A stretch of 64,000 nucleotides of DNA from Natrinema marinum. GTDB lineage: Archaea; Halobacteriota; Halobacteria; Halobacteriales; Natrialbaceae. Below, piece by piece: positions 18,747-27,475 of this stretch. The stretch covers positions 1,488,001 to 1,552,000 of the forward strand of contig NZ_CP100763.1 of the NCBI RefSeq assembly GCF_024296685.1, in the 5' to 3' direction. The first letter of the stretch is position 1. Each line of letters opens with the position of its first letter. The notes below the pieces were generated by a model that ran no database searches, was not told the origin of the DNA, and was given only the letters and a program-made list of their open reading frames with translations. The translations under genes and the position numbers were made by a program.

Positions 18747-18754
18747 CTATTAAT
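18747..18754 (+). promoter_or_regulatory. TATA-like box for mvk
   Basis: CTATTAAT is centred 27 bases upstream of the mvk ATG at 18778. This is the archaeal TATA-to-start distance and indicates a leaderless mvk-ipk message. Confidence 0.6.
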
Positions 18755-18777
18755 CGTCGTCGTTCGAACGGCCGGCC

Positions 18778-19764
18778 ATGACACTCTCGAGCGCTCCCGG
18801 CAAGGTGTACCTGTTCGGGGAGCACGCGGTGGTCTACGGCGAACCCGCCGTACCGTGTGCGATCGAGCGGCGCGCGCGGGTCGAGGTACAGCGACGCGAC
18901 GACGAGAAGCTCCGCGTCCACGCCGAAGACCTCAGTCTGGACGGCTTTACTGTCGAGTACGACGGTACGGCAGGGAACGGACCCGACGTGGACGTCTCGG
19001 AATCGCTGATCAGCGCCGCGATGGGCTACGTCGACGGCGCGATCGAGCAGGTCCGCGAAGTCACCGGCGAGGACGAGGTCGGCTTCGACGTGACGATCGA
19101 GAGCGACATCCCGCTGGGCGCGGGGCTGGGCTCGTCGGCGGCGGTCGTCGTCGCCGCCATCGACGCCGCGGCCCGCGAACTCGGTGTCACCCTCGAGACG
19201 GACGAACTCGCGGAGCGCGCCTACTGGACGGAACATCAGGTCCAAGACGGGCAAGCCTCGCGAGCGGACACGTTCTGCTCTGCGACCGGCGGCGCGGTCC
19301 GCGTCGAGGGCGACGACTGCCGCACGATAGAGGCTCCCGATCTGCCGATCGTGATCGGATTCGACGGCGGCGCGGGCGACACCGGCCAGTTGGTCGCGGG
19401 CGTTCGCGACCTGCGCGAGGAGTACGACTTCGCCGCGAGCACGGTCGAAGCGATCGGCAACATCGTTCGAAACGGGGAGGACGCGCTCGCGGCCGGCGAC
19501 ATCGAGGAACTCGGTCGGCTGATGGACTTCAATCACGGGCTGCTGTCCGCGCTGGGCGTCTCCTCGCGCTCGCTCGATACGATGGTCTGGGCGGCCCGCG
19601 ACGCGGGCGCACGCGGCGCGAAGCTGACCGGTGCCGGCGGGGGCGGTTGTATCGTCGCGCTGGACCCGACCGAGGAGACGGAGACCGCCCTGTCGTTCAC
19701 CCCCGGCTGTGAGGATACCTTCCGGGCGGAACTCGCCGACGAGGGGGTGTGCCGCCTCGAATGA
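18778..19764 (+). CDS. mvk: mevalonate kinase
   Basis: GHMP-family kinase that phosphorylates mevalonate to mevalonate 5-phosphate in the archaeal mevalonate pathway. It has 328 residues. Motif 1 is PGKVYLFGEHAVVYG (residues 7-21), motif 2 PLGAGLGSSAAV (112-123) is the ATP loop, and motif 3 KLTGAGGGGC is near residue 285. The catalytic aspartate region is EHQVQDGQASRADTF. The stop overlaps the ipk start by four bases. mvk followed by ipk is the archaeal alternative mevalonate pathway arrangement; its products feed idsA at 25604. Confidence 0.95.
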   Translation: MTLSSAPGKVYLFGEHAVVYGEPAVPCAIERRARVEVQRRDDEKLRVHAEDLSLDGFTVEYDGTAGNGPDVDVSESLISAAMGYVDGAIEQVREVTGEDEVGFDVTIESDIPLGAGLGSSAAVVVAAIDAAARELGVTLETDELAERAYWTEHQVQDGQASRADTFCSATGGAVRVEGDDCRTIEAPDLPIVIGFDGGAGDTGQLVAGVRDLREEYDFAASTVEAIGNIVRNGEDALAAGDIEELGRLMDFNHGLLSALGVSSRSLDTMVWAARDAGARGAKLTGAGGGGCIVALDPTEETETALSFTPGCEDTFRAELADEGVCRLE

Positions 19765-20501
19765 TCGTTCTCAAACTCGGCGGCAGCGTCATCACCGAGA
19801 AAGACCGCGCGGAGACGCTCGACGGCGACGCCCTGTCGCGGGCGGCCGACGCCATCGCGGCGGCGCTCGAAAACGACCGGGAAAACTTCGTGATCGTCCA
19901 CGGCGGCGGAAGCTTCGGCCACCACAACGCCAGCGAACACGGCGTCAGCACGACCGCGGGGACCCGCGACGCCAACGCGGTGCTCGACATCCACGGTGCG
20001 ATGACGACGTTGAACCGGTTCGTGCTAAGCCGGTTGCTCGAGCGCGGCGTAGGGGCGGTGCCGGTTCATCCGTTTTCGACGGCTCACCGCGACGGCGAGG
20101 GCCGGCTCGAACTGCCGACTGGGCAGGTCGAAACGATGCTCGCGGAGGGGTTCGTCCCCGTCCTCCACGGCGACGTGATCGCCCACGCGGGCGCGGGCGC
20201 GACCGTCGTCAGCGGCGACGAACTCGTGGCGACGCTCGCCCGCGACCTCGAGGCGGACCGAGTCGGCCTCTGTTCGACCGTTCCCGGCGTCCTGGACGAG
20301 GGTGACGCGGTGATCGACCGGATCGACGAGTTCGACGCCGTCGCCGACGTGCTAGGGGCCAGCGACGCCACCGACGTGACCGGCGGGATGGCCGGCAAGG
20401 TTCGAACGCTGCTCGAACTCGAGGCGAAAGCGTCGATCTTCGGGCTCGAGTCGCTCGAGTCGTTCCTCGAGGGCGCGGCTCCGGGGACGACGATCGACTG
20501 A
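19761..20501 (+). CDS. ipk: isopentenyl phosphate kinase
   Basis: Amino-acid-kinase-fold enzyme that converts isopentenyl phosphate to isopentenyl diphosphate, the last step of the archaeal mevalonate pathway. It has 246 residues. The glycine-rich loops are LKLGGSVITEK (residues 4-14) and HGGGSFGHH (47-55), the latter characteristic of IPK, with VTGGMAGKVRTLLELE near the C terminus. The ATG at 19761 overlaps the mvk stop. In many haloarchaea an isopentenyl diphosphate isomerase (fni) gene follows, but here the next gene is trkH on the other strand. Confidence 0.94.
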   Translation: MIVLKLGGSVITEKDRAETLDGDALSRAADAIAAALENDRENFVIVHGGGSFGHHNASEHGVSTTAGTRDANAVLDIHGAMTTLNRFVLSRLLERGVGAVPVHPFSTAHRDGEGRLELPTGQVETMLAEGFVPVLHGDVIAHAGAGATVVSGDELVATLARDLEADRVGLCSTVPGVLDEGDAVIDRIDEFDAVADVLGASDATDVTGGMAGKVRTLLELEAKASIFGLESLESFLEGAAPGTTID

Positions 20502-20531
20502 GCGTGGGGGAAGAGGCGACGCGACGCCCGC

Positions 20532-22061
20532 TTACCGCGTCCAGAATCCGCCGGTGAACATGACGAGGACGGGGATGATCTCGAGGCGGCCGATCCACAT
20601 GAGGAAGATCATCAGGAGCTTCGACGGGATCGGGAACTCCGTGTAACTGCCGAAGGGGCCGAGGAAGCCGAATCCGGGGCCGATGTTGCCGATCGTCGCC
20701 AGGCTCGCGCTGAACGCCTCGAGGGGTGTGTCGACGAGTCGATTGGCGTCGAGCGCGATAAGAAGGGTCGCAATCGCGAAGATGAACAGGTAGAGGAAGG
20801 TAAAGCCGAGCACCCCCCGGATGGCGTCTTCATCGACGACGTTGCCGCCGAGTCGAATCGGGCGAACGACTTCGGGATGGGAGGCCGTAAACAGTTCTCG
20901 CCGGAGAATCTTGAAGACGATCAGCCACCGGACGACCTTGACGCCACCGCCGGTCGAACCGGCACAGCCGCCGACGAGCATGGCGAACAGGAGGACGATC
21001 TTCCCCGTCGAACTCCAGTCGACGAAATCGCTGGTCGCGTAGCCGGTTGAGGTCAATAGCGACGCGATCTGGAAGGCGCTCTGCCGGAGGGAGTTCTCGA
21101 GGATCCCTTCGGTCGCGCCGCCGAGGTCCAGTGTCGGGGCGGCACCCGTATAGAGGATCGCCGCGAGAAGAGCGGTGAGGCCGCCGATCGCGGCGATATA
21201 CGCGCGAAATTCCGAGTTCCGGACGAAGCGGTGCCCTTCGCCGCTGAAGACGTGCCAGAACAGCGCGAAGTTCGTCCCAGCGACGATCATGAACGGCACG
21301 AACGTCCACTGGACGATCGCAGAGAACGCCGCGACGCTGTCGGCTTCCGGCGAAAATCCGCCCGTCGGCAGCGTCGTGAACCCGTGGGCGACGGCGTTGT
21401 ACAGCCCCATCTCGGGTGCCAACCCGACTAGGTGGAGACCGTAGAGGATCGCCATGAAAACGACGGTGAACGCGAAGTAGACGAGCCAGAGGATGCGCGC
21501 CGTCTCGGCGATCCGCGGCGTAAGCTTCTGCAGTTGGGGCCCTGGCGCTTCCGATTCGACCAGCTGTGCGCCGCTGACCGCCAGTTCCGGCAGGATCGCG
21601 ACCATCAACACGATGATCCCCATCCCGCCGAGCCACTGGGTGAGCTGTCGCCACATCATCACCGCGTGGGAGTGCTCCTCGAGCGAGATTTCGCCAAGAA
21701 CGGTCGCCCCCGTCGTCGTGAAGCCGGACATCGATTCGAACAGCGCGTTGACCGGATGGGCGAGCGTCGACTCGGTTCCCCAACCGGCGATGACGTACGG
21801 CACCGCGCCGACGACGGCGACCGCGAGCCACGAGATCGCGACGAACAGCATCGCCTCGCGAACTTGTAGCTCCGGATCGCGGTCCAGCCGCTCCAGACCG
21901 TAGCCGACGGCGATCGTGAGCACGATCGTCGCGACGAACGGGACGATAGACTCCGCGTAGACGAGCGCGACGACGACCGGAACCACGAGCGGCACGGCGA
22001 GATACTTCAGGAGGGTGCCGACCAGCGCCACGCTGGCGCGCCAATCGGTCCGGAGCCTCAT
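20532..22061 (-). CDS. trkH: TrkH-type potassium uptake channel subunit
   Basis: Pore subunit of a Trk/Ktr potassium transporter, with 509 residues and about ten membrane helices in four M1-P-M2 repeats. The selectivity-filter segments are visible: FTTTGATV, FTTLPTGGFS, LTSTGYAT and ATIGNIGPGFG. GGCAGSTGGGVKVVRW is the conserved intramembrane region before the last repeat. Halophiles accumulate molar potassium, so this is a core function. Its partner TrkA is at 22542-23873, separated by a small membrane-protein gene on the opposite strand. Confidence 0.94.
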   Translation of the reverse strand: MRLRTDWRASVALVGTLLKYLAVPLVVPVVVALVYAESIVPFVATIVLTIAVGYGLERLDRDPELQVREAMLFVAISWLAVAVVGAVPYVIAGWGTESTLAHPVNALFESMSGFTTTGATVLGEISLEEHSHAVMMWRQLTQWLGGMGIIVLMVAILPELAVSGAQLVESEAPGPQLQKLTPRIAETARILWLVYFAFTVVFMAILYGLHLVGLAPEMGLYNAVAHGFTTLPTGGFSPEADSVAAFSAIVQWTFVPFMIVAGTNFALFWHVFSGEGHRFVRNSEFRAYIAAIGGLTALLAAILYTGAAPTLDLGGATEGILENSLRQSAFQIASLLTSTGYATSDFVDWSSTGKIVLLFAMLVGGCAGSTGGGVKVVRWLIVFKILRRELFTASHPEVVRPIRLGGNVVDEDAIRGVLGFTFLYLFIFAIATLLIALDANRLVDTPLEAFSASLATIGNIGPGFGFLGPFGSYTEFPIPSKLLMIFLMWIGRLEIIPVLVMFTGGFWTR

Positions 22062-22206
22062 GGCGACACCTCGTCTCTGCGAGTGAGTCTGGACACTGTC
22101 TGTCTCGCCATTTCTGTCGGGTCGTATTAATCCATCGTGACTTCCCCTCGAGTGCGCCTCGAGTCCGAACCGACCGGTCGCGACCCCGCGAAACCAGGCG
22201 ACGTAT

Positions 22207-22214
22207 CTATATAC
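22207..22214 (+). promoter_or_regulatory. TATA-like box for the small membrane protein
   Basis: CTATATAC is centred about 25 bases before the ATG at 22236, the expected archaeal spacing. This indicates that the 77-residue gene is really transcribed. Confidence 0.6.
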
Positions 22215-22235
22215 TTTCCGTGTGTATTGGTACCA

Positions 22236-22469
22236 ATGAACATACGATCGCCCAGCGTCCGTCGCCCCAACTCGTTTTACGACGTGTTCAGCGTCGTCGC
22301 CGCCGCAGTCATCATCATGGGGATCGTACTCGCGGTTCGGTACGGAACGGGCATGCGAGAAGCGCTGGTCGTCTTCATGGTGGTCGTCTTCGGATGGGCC
22401 GTCTGGGCGATGGAACGGATTCTGGCCGATTCCGGGTCGCGGGCCGGACAGAGACGGCTCCGACCCTGA
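22236..22469 (+). CDS. small two-helix membrane protein between trkH and trkA
   Basis: A 77-residue protein with two predicted membrane helices (FSVVAAAVIIMGIVLAVRYG and ALVVFMVVVFGWAVWAMERI) separated by a short RxGTGMRE loop and followed by a basic C-terminal tail. I do not recognise a family. The start is supported by the TATA-like box at 22207. It is transcribed on the opposite strand to both flanking trk genes. A role as an accessory to the potassium transporter is suggested only by position. The upstream in-frame extension was rejected because it lies in the promoter. Confidence 0.65.
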   Translation: MNIRSPSVRRPNSFYDVFSVVAAAVIIMGIVLAVRYGTGMREALVVFMVVVFGWAVWAMERILADSGSRAGQRRLRP

Positions 22470-22541
22470 GTACAGCGGTTTCAGCCGGCCGTCGCGGCCG
22501 GCGCACCGACCCCGGCACGAATGGGATGGCCGAAGCAGAAC

Positions 22542-23873
22542 TCAGATCAGTTCGACGACCTCGTCGAGCACCGCCGCGTCGACGAAGACGATCACGTGAT
22601 CGCCGGGTTCGACGACGGTCGAGCCGCGGGGCGTGATGTGATCGCCGCTACGCGAGATCGCGCCGATGACGACGCCCGGCGGGAGGTCGTTCGTCGCGGC
22701 GGCGATGTTTCGACCGACGAGCACGCTGTCGGCGCCGACCTCGATCTCGATGACCTCCGCGCGGTCGTGCTCGAGCATCGCCACCTTCTCGGTGTGATCG
22801 GTCCGGGTAAAGCGGATGATCTCCTCGGCGGTCTCCTCGCGGGGGTTGACCGCCACGTCGATGCCGACGGTCTCGAAGAGGTCGGCGTACTCGGCGGTCT
22901 CGATGACGGCGACCGTGCGGTCGACGCCGAGGCGCTCGGCCAGCAGGGAGACCAGCAGGTTCTTCTCGTCGCTGTCGAGGGCGGCGATGACGACATCGGC
23001 CTCGTCGACGTGTTCGCGGGCCAGGAAGTCAGCGTCGGTCGCATCGCTTTCCATGACCATCGTGTTCGGGAGCGCCTCGGCGACCTCGCGGGCGCGCTCG
23101 TGGTCGCGCTCGATCAACCGCGGGCGAAAGCCGTGATCTTCGAACTCGCGGGCGGCCTGAAAACCGATCTCGCTGGCACCGACGATGACGACCTCTTCGG
23201 CGTCCTCCGGCGTCGTCGCGACCTCGTCTGCGAAGGCGTTGATCGAATCCGGGCTGCCGATGACGACGATCCGATCGCCGCCCCGGACGATCGTGTCACC
23301 GCGAGTTACGATCATCTCGTCGTCGCGGAAGATCGCCGCGAAGGTCAGCGAGTCGTAACGGTCGGCCTCTCTGACGGTCCGGTCCGCGATCGGGCTGCCC
23401 GCGGGGATGTCGAACTCGGCCATGCGGACGAGGCCGCCGGCGAACGTATCGACGTCGTGGGCGCTGGGCAGACCCGAAATACGGAAGATCGTCTGTGCGG
23501 TCAGCAGGTCGGTACAGACCATGAAGTCGACGCCGAAGGCGCCCTGCGAACTCCGCCAAGTCTCGAGCAGCGTCCGGCGTCGCACCCGTGCGATCGTGAA
23601 TACCTCGGTAACGGCCTTCGCCGCCCCGCAGACGACCGCGTTCGTCTCGTCGTTGTCCGTACAGGCGATAACGAGCCCCGCCTCCGCCAGCCCCGCCTCG
23701 CGCAGCACCTCGAGGTCGGTGCCGTCGCCCCGGATCGTCAGCACGTCCAGCGAGTAGGTAAGTTCCTCGACCACGGCGCCGTCGCGGTCGACGACGGCCA
23801 CGTCGTGGGTGTCTTCCAGATTGGCGGCAATCGACCGGCCGACCTCGCCGGCCCCGACGATGATTACGTACAC
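22542..23873 (-). CDS. trkA: TrkA potassium transporter regulatory subunit (double RCK)
   Basis: Cytoplasmic NAD(H)/ATP-sensing subunit that gates the TrkH channel. From a GTG start at 23873 it has 443 residues: TrkA-N (YVIIVGAGEVGRSIAANLED, a Rossmann GxGxxG), TrkA-C, a second TrkA-N (VVIVGASEIGFQAAREFED) and a second TrkA-C ending AVLDEVVELI. The duplication is typical of TrkA. The longer in-frame extension to 24026 is basic and unlikely. GTG is preferred because it places YVIIVGAGE directly at the N terminus. Functional partner of the trkH gene at 20532. Confidence 0.93.
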   Translation of the reverse strand: MYVIIVGAGEVGRSIAANLEDTHDVAVVDRDGAVVEELTYSLDVLTIRGDGTDLEVLREAGLAEAGLVIACTDNDETNAVVCGAAKAVTEVFTIARVRRRTLLETWRSSQGAFGVDFMVCTDLLTAQTIFRISGLPSAHDVDTFAGGLVRMAEFDIPAGSPIADRTVREADRYDSLTFAAIFRDDEMIVTRGDTIVRGGDRIVVIGSPDSINAFADEVATTPEDAEEVVIVGASEIGFQAAREFEDHGFRPRLIERDHERAREVAEALPNTMVMESDATDADFLAREHVDEADVVIAALDSDEKNLLVSLLAERLGVDRTVAVIETAEYADLFETVGIDVAVNPREETAEEIIRFTRTDHTEKVAMLEHDRAEVIEIEVGADSVLVGRNIAAATNDLPPGVVIGAISRSGDHITPRGSTVVEPGDHVIVFVDAAVLDEVVELI

Positions 23874-24035
23874 GACGATTCCTCCGAAATCATAGTTGCT
23901 GCACACCGTTTTCGAGGCGACCGGCAAATGGATTTCGATGCCGAAAGCGCTCGTCGTGCGCGCGGGTCTGTGCGCGAACGCGCGGCTGAGCGGCCGAGAG
24001 AGGGAATCGACGAGTCGACGACCCAACCCGCTGCG

Positions 24036-24042
24036 TTTTTAA
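24036..24042 (+). promoter_or_regulatory. TATA-like box upstream of the rnj leader
   Basis: TTTTTAA occurs in an otherwise GC-rich stretch. At 25-28 bases downstream this predicts a transcription start near 24062-24066, about 185 bases before the rnj ATG. No nearer TATA-like box for rnj is evident. Confidence 0.5.
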
Positions 24043-24061
24043 CACCCGGCCGTGTACGTTG

Positions 24062-24249
24062 AGGTAGCGAAACCCGCGGGCAAGTGCGTTCGGGACTCAC
24101 GATGTCGTGAGTCGCCGACGGCGGACCGGCCGCCGTCCCGGGCGCATAGCGGGATGGCCGACGCGCTGCAAGACGCCGGGGCCGCACAACCGGGAGTCCG
24201 CGGACCGTTTCGATGAGAGTCCACTACGCGGCTTTCAGTGCTACGAACC
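24062..24249 (+). ncRNA. candidate structured RNA or long 5' leader of rnj
   Basis: A GC-rich stretch of about 188 bases with strong local pairing. GACTCACGA/TCGTGAGTC (24094-24113) is a 9-bp stem with almost no loop, and GACGGCGG/CCGCCGTC (24117-24137) is an 8-bp stem with a 5-base loop. A short palindrome GTCCGCGGAC follows near 24200. The stretch has no acidic reading frame. Haloarchaeal messages usually lack a leader, so this could be a separate RNA, for example an H/ACA-type guide, or a regulatory leader of RNase J. I could not recognise conserved RNase P, SRP or C/D-box signatures. Confidence 0.4.
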
Positions 24250-25602
24250 ATGGAAATCGAAATTGCAACCATTGGCGGCTACGAAGAAGTCGGTCGGCAG
24301 ATGACTGCCGTCCGCGCCGGCGACGACGTCGTCATCTTCGACATGGGTCTGAACCTCTCGCAGGTCCTGATCCACGACAACGTCGAAACCGAACGAATGC
24401 ACAGCCTCGACCTGATCGACATGGGCGCGATCCCCGACGACCGGGTCATGAGCGACCTCGAGGGCGACGTGAAAGCGATCGTCCCAACCCACGGCCACTT
24501 GGACCACATCGGTGCCATCTCGAAGCTGGCTCACCGATACAACGCGCCGGTCGTCGCGACACCGTTTACGATCGAACTCGTCAAACAGCAGATCGAGGGC
24601 GAACAGAAGTTCGGCGTCGAGAACGACCTGATCAAGATGGAAGCCGGCGAGACGATGTCGCTTGGCGACTCCGGGAAGGTCGACCTCGAATTCGTCAACG
24701 TCACCCACTCGATCATCGACGCGATCAACCCCGTCCTCCACACGCCCGAGGGCGCGGTCGTCTACGGGCTGGACAAGCGCATGGACCACACGCCCGTCAT
24801 CGGCGACCCGATCGACATGGAGCGGTTCCGTGAGATCGGCCGCGAGGGCAACGGCGTCCTCTGTTACATCGAGGACTGTACCAACGCGAACAAGAAGGGA
24901 CGGACCCCCAGCGAGCGAGTCGCCCGCGAACACCTCCGCGACGTTCTCTACAGCCTCGAGGACTACGACGGCGGCATCGTCGCCACCACCTTCTCGAGTC
25001 ACATCGCCCGCGTGAAGTCGCTCGTCGAGTTCGCCGACGACATCGGCCGACAGCCCGTCCTGCTCGGCCGCTCGATGGAGAAGTACTCCGGCACCGCCGA
25101 ACGACTGGACTTCATCGACTTCCCCACCGACCTGGGGATGTTCGGCCACCGCAAGTCCGTCGACCGCACGTTCAAGCGGATCATGAACGAGGGCAAGGGC
25201 GACTACCTGCCCGTCGTCACCGGCCACCAGGGCGAGCCCCGCGCGATGCTCACCCGGATGGCCCGCGGCGAGACGCCCTACGAACTGGACGACGGCGACA
25301 AGGTCGTCTTCTCCGCCCGCGTCATTCCGGAGCCGACCAACGAAGGGCAGCGCTACCAGGCCGAGAAACTGCTCGGCATGCAGGGCGCACGCGTCTACGA
25401 CGACATCCACGTCTCCGGCCACCTCAATCAGGAAGGCCACTACGAGATGTTAGACGCCCTCCAGCCCCAACACGTCATTCCGGCCCACCAGGACATGAGC
25501 GGCTTCTCGAGCTACGTCAACCTCTGCGAGAGCGAGGGCTACAAGATGGGGCGCGACCTCCACGTCACGCGAAACGGGAACCTCATCCAACTCGTCGACT
25601 GA
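24250..25602 (+). CDS. rnj: ribonuclease J
   Basis: 5'-3' exoribonuclease/endoribonuclease of the metallo-beta-lactamase fold with a beta-CASP domain, involved in RNA decay and maturation. It has 450 residues from the ATG at 24250. The metal site HGHLDH is at residues 81-86, preceded by VPT, with further ligands in [14 protein letters not shown] and in the C-terminal [11 protein letters not shown]. The beta-CASP part contains [13 protein letters not shown] and [16 protein letters not shown]. It lies one base upstream of idsA, the usual haloarchaeal order, and downstream of the structured stretch at 24062. Confidence 0.94.
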   Translation: MEIEIATIGGYEEVGRQMTAVRAGDDVVIFDMGLNLSQVLIHDNVETERMHSLDLIDMGAIPDDRVMSDLEGDVKAIVPTHGHLDHIGAISKLAHRYNAPVVATPFTIELVKQQIEGEQKFGVENDLIKMEAGETMSLGDSGKVDLEFVNVTHSIIDAINPVLHTPEGAVVYGLDKRMDHTPVIGDPIDMERFREIGREGNGVLCYIEDCTNANKKGRTPSERVAREHLRDVLYSLEDYDGGIVATTFSSHIARVKSLVEFADDIGRQPVLLGRSMEKYSGTAERLDFIDFPTDLGMFGHRKSVDRTFKRIMNEGKGDYLPVVTGHQGEPRAMLTRMARGETPYELDDGDKVVFSARVIPEPTNEGQRYQAEKLLGMQGARVYDDIHVSGHLNQEGHYEMLDALQPQHVIPAHQDMSGFSSYVNLCESEGYKMGRDLHVTRNGNLIQLVD

Positions 25603-25603
25603 T

Positions 25604-26656
25604 ATGACGAGCCCCGAGGCACGCGAAGAGGCGGTGCTCGAGGCGGTCCGGCAGCGCCGCGAGCAAGTCAACGAAGCGATCCCCGAGGAGTTGCCGATCC
25701 AGCGGCCCGAGCGACTCTACGAGGCCTCACGGTACCTCCTCGACGCGGGCGGCAAACGGCTGCGGCCCGCCGTCCTGTTGACGACCGCGGAGGCCCTGGC
25801 CGACGTCGACCCGCTCTCGGCGGACTACCGGTCGTTCACGCCGCTCGACGATGGGGATGCGGTCGACGTGATGGCCGCCGCCGTCAGCGTCGAGGTCATC
25901 CAGTCGTTTACCCTGATCCACGACGACATCATGGACGACGACGACCTCCGGCGCGGCGTCCCAGCCGTCCACAAGGAGTACGACCTCGAGACGGCCATTC
26001 TGGCCGGTGACACGCTCTACTCGAAAGCCTTCGAGATCATGCTCGAGACGGGGGCCGAGTCCGACCGCATCGTCGACGCGCTCGACGTGCTCGCGACGAC
26101 CTGTACGAAGATCTGCGAGGGCCAGTCGCTGGACGTCACCTTCGAGGAGCGCACCGACGTCTCGCCCGACGAGTACCTCGAGATGGTCGAACAGAAGACC
26201 GCCGTGCTGTACGCCGCCTCCGCGTGTCTCCCCGCGATCTTGCTGGGCGCCGACGACGACACGATCGACGCGCTCTACGGTTACGGTCTCGACATCGGCC
26301 GCGCGTTCCAGATCCAAGACGACGTGCTCGATCTAACGGTCCCCAGCGAACAACTCGGCAAGCAGCGCGGGAGCGACCTCGTGGAGAACAAACAGACGCT
26401 GATCACCGTCCACGCCCGTGAACAGGGCGTCGACGTCGATGACTTGGTCGATACCGACGACGTGGACGCGGTCACCGAGGCCGAGATCGACGACGCGGTC
26501 GCCGAACTCGAGGCGGCCGGCTCGATCTCCTACGCCAACGACACCGCCCGCGACCTCGTCGAACAGGGCAAGGAGCGACTCAAGGTCCTGCCGGACAACG
26601 AGGCCCGCGACCTCCTCTGTGAGATCGCTCACTACCTGATCGAGCGCGGTTACTGA
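25604..26656 (+). CDS. idsA: short-chain isoprenyl diphosphate synthase (FPP/GGPP)
   Basis: Trans-prenyltransferase that builds farnesyl and geranylgeranyl diphosphate, the precursors of archaeal ether lipids. It has 350 residues. The first aspartate-rich motif is DDIMD within SFTLIHDDIMDDDDLRRG, and the second is DD in GRAFQIQDDVLDL. A phenylalanine five residues before the first motif is the chain-length feature of archaeal GGPP synthases. The N-terminal LLDAGGKRLRP binds the allylic/IPP diphosphate. It probably shares a message with rnj (1-base gap). It receives substrate from the mvk-ipk pathway. Confidence 0.93.
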   Translation: MTSPEAREEAVLEAVRQRREQVNEAIPEELPIQRPERLYEASRYLLDAGGKRLRPAVLLTTAEALADVDPLSADYRSFTPLDDGDAVDVMAAAVSVEVIQSFTLIHDDIMDDDDLRRGVPAVHKEYDLETAILAGDTLYSKAFEIMLETGAESDRIVDALDVLATTCTKICEGQSLDVTFEERTDVSPDEYLEMVEQKTAVLYAASACLPAILLGADDDTIDALYGYGLDIGRAFQIQDDVLDLTVPSEQLGKQRGSDLVENKQTLITVHAREQGVDVDDLVDTDDVDAVTEAEIDDAVAELEAAGSISYANDTARDLVEQGKERLKVLPDNEARDLLCEIAHYLIERGY

Positions 26657-26767
26657 CGCGCTCGACGGCTACGGGCCGTTTTTCGAAGCGCTGTTCTCGA
26701 GCGGCGGCCGAACTCACCGCTCGATATCGTCCGGGTCTTTTTGCGGATACCGTTCCGAGCGACGGAC

Positions 26768-27415
26768 ATGACTGACGATTCCGCCAGCGGCCGGGAGCCA
26801 AGTTCGTCGCGCCGCCGGTTCCTCACCACGGCCGCCGCGGCCGGCTCGATCGCGACCGCCGGCTGCGTCGGCTCGCTGCTCGGAGCCTCGACATCGAACG
26901 AGATCGAACCCGAAGAGCCGAGCCAGCCGCGCAAAGGAACCCCTGGCGAGTTCTACGCGCTCGTCGAACGAAACGACATTCCCGTCGAGTCGCTCCGCTG
27001 GGACGACGCCGATCTGGTGTTGCGATATCGCTCGAGCGCGGAGACCGAGTCGGAGTCGACGACCGAGATCGAGATCATCACGACGGTCTACAACGAGAAT
27101 CTCGTGAAAAACGACGCCGAGGTCGGGATGCTCTACGCGGAGATCGCGAACCCCTTCGACGGGCAGGCTCGCGGCTGGGGCGTTAAGACGGAGTGGTGCG
27201 AGCGGTACAACGCGGCCGTTGCGGGCAGTTCGGACGAGAGCGATGACGAAACGACCGAGCCGAGTAGCGGCGACGGTACCGACAGTGGCAACGGCACCGA
27301 GAGCGACAACAGTACCGACGAATCCGCGGAGATGTCGGTGGCGGACTCGGCCGCGATGATCCTCATGAGTAACGTCCTCAACACGCGGGTTTACGAGGAG
27401 GACCTCGAGGGCTGA
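26768..27415 (+). CDS. Tat-exported haloarchaeal lipoprotein
   Basis: A 215-residue surface lipoprotein. The N terminus has a twin-arginine signal (SRRRFLTTAAAAGSIATAGC) ending in a lipobox AGCV, with the cysteine near residue 38. The body (about 55-160) is a small alpha-beta domain with no recognisable catalytic motif, followed by a D/E/S/G-rich low-complexity linker (about 160-195) and a helical tail. Substrate-binding or cell-envelope functions are possible, but nothing specific can be said. The ATG at 26768 is preferred because the preceding frame is basic and precedes the signal peptide. Confidence 0.75.
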   Translation: MTDDSASGREPSSSRRRFLTTAAAAGSIATAGCVGSLLGASTSNEIEPEEPSQPRKGTPGEFYALVERNDIPVESLRWDDADLVLRYRSSAETESESTTEIEIITTVYNENLVKNDAEVGMLYAEIANPFDGQARGWGVKTEWCERYNAAVAGSSDESDDETTEPSSGDGTDSGNGTESDNSTDESAEMSVADSAAMILMSNVLNTRVYEEDLEG

Positions 27416-27475
27416 CGCGACGGGAGAGGTGGCGAATCGCGAGGGTTTTGGGCCGGGCGCGAATACCGCTCGGTA

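Noticed and set aside
22521-24062. 513-codon plus-strand frame over trkA
   Set aside because: It is a shadow of the TrkA reading frame. TrkA shows two Rossmann motifs and clear domain duplication, so the antisense frame is discarded.
24062-24249. RNase P RNA, SRP RNA or C/D-box RNA
   Set aside because: I looked for the conserved signature elements of these RNAs and did not find them, so the stretch is reported only as a structured candidate.
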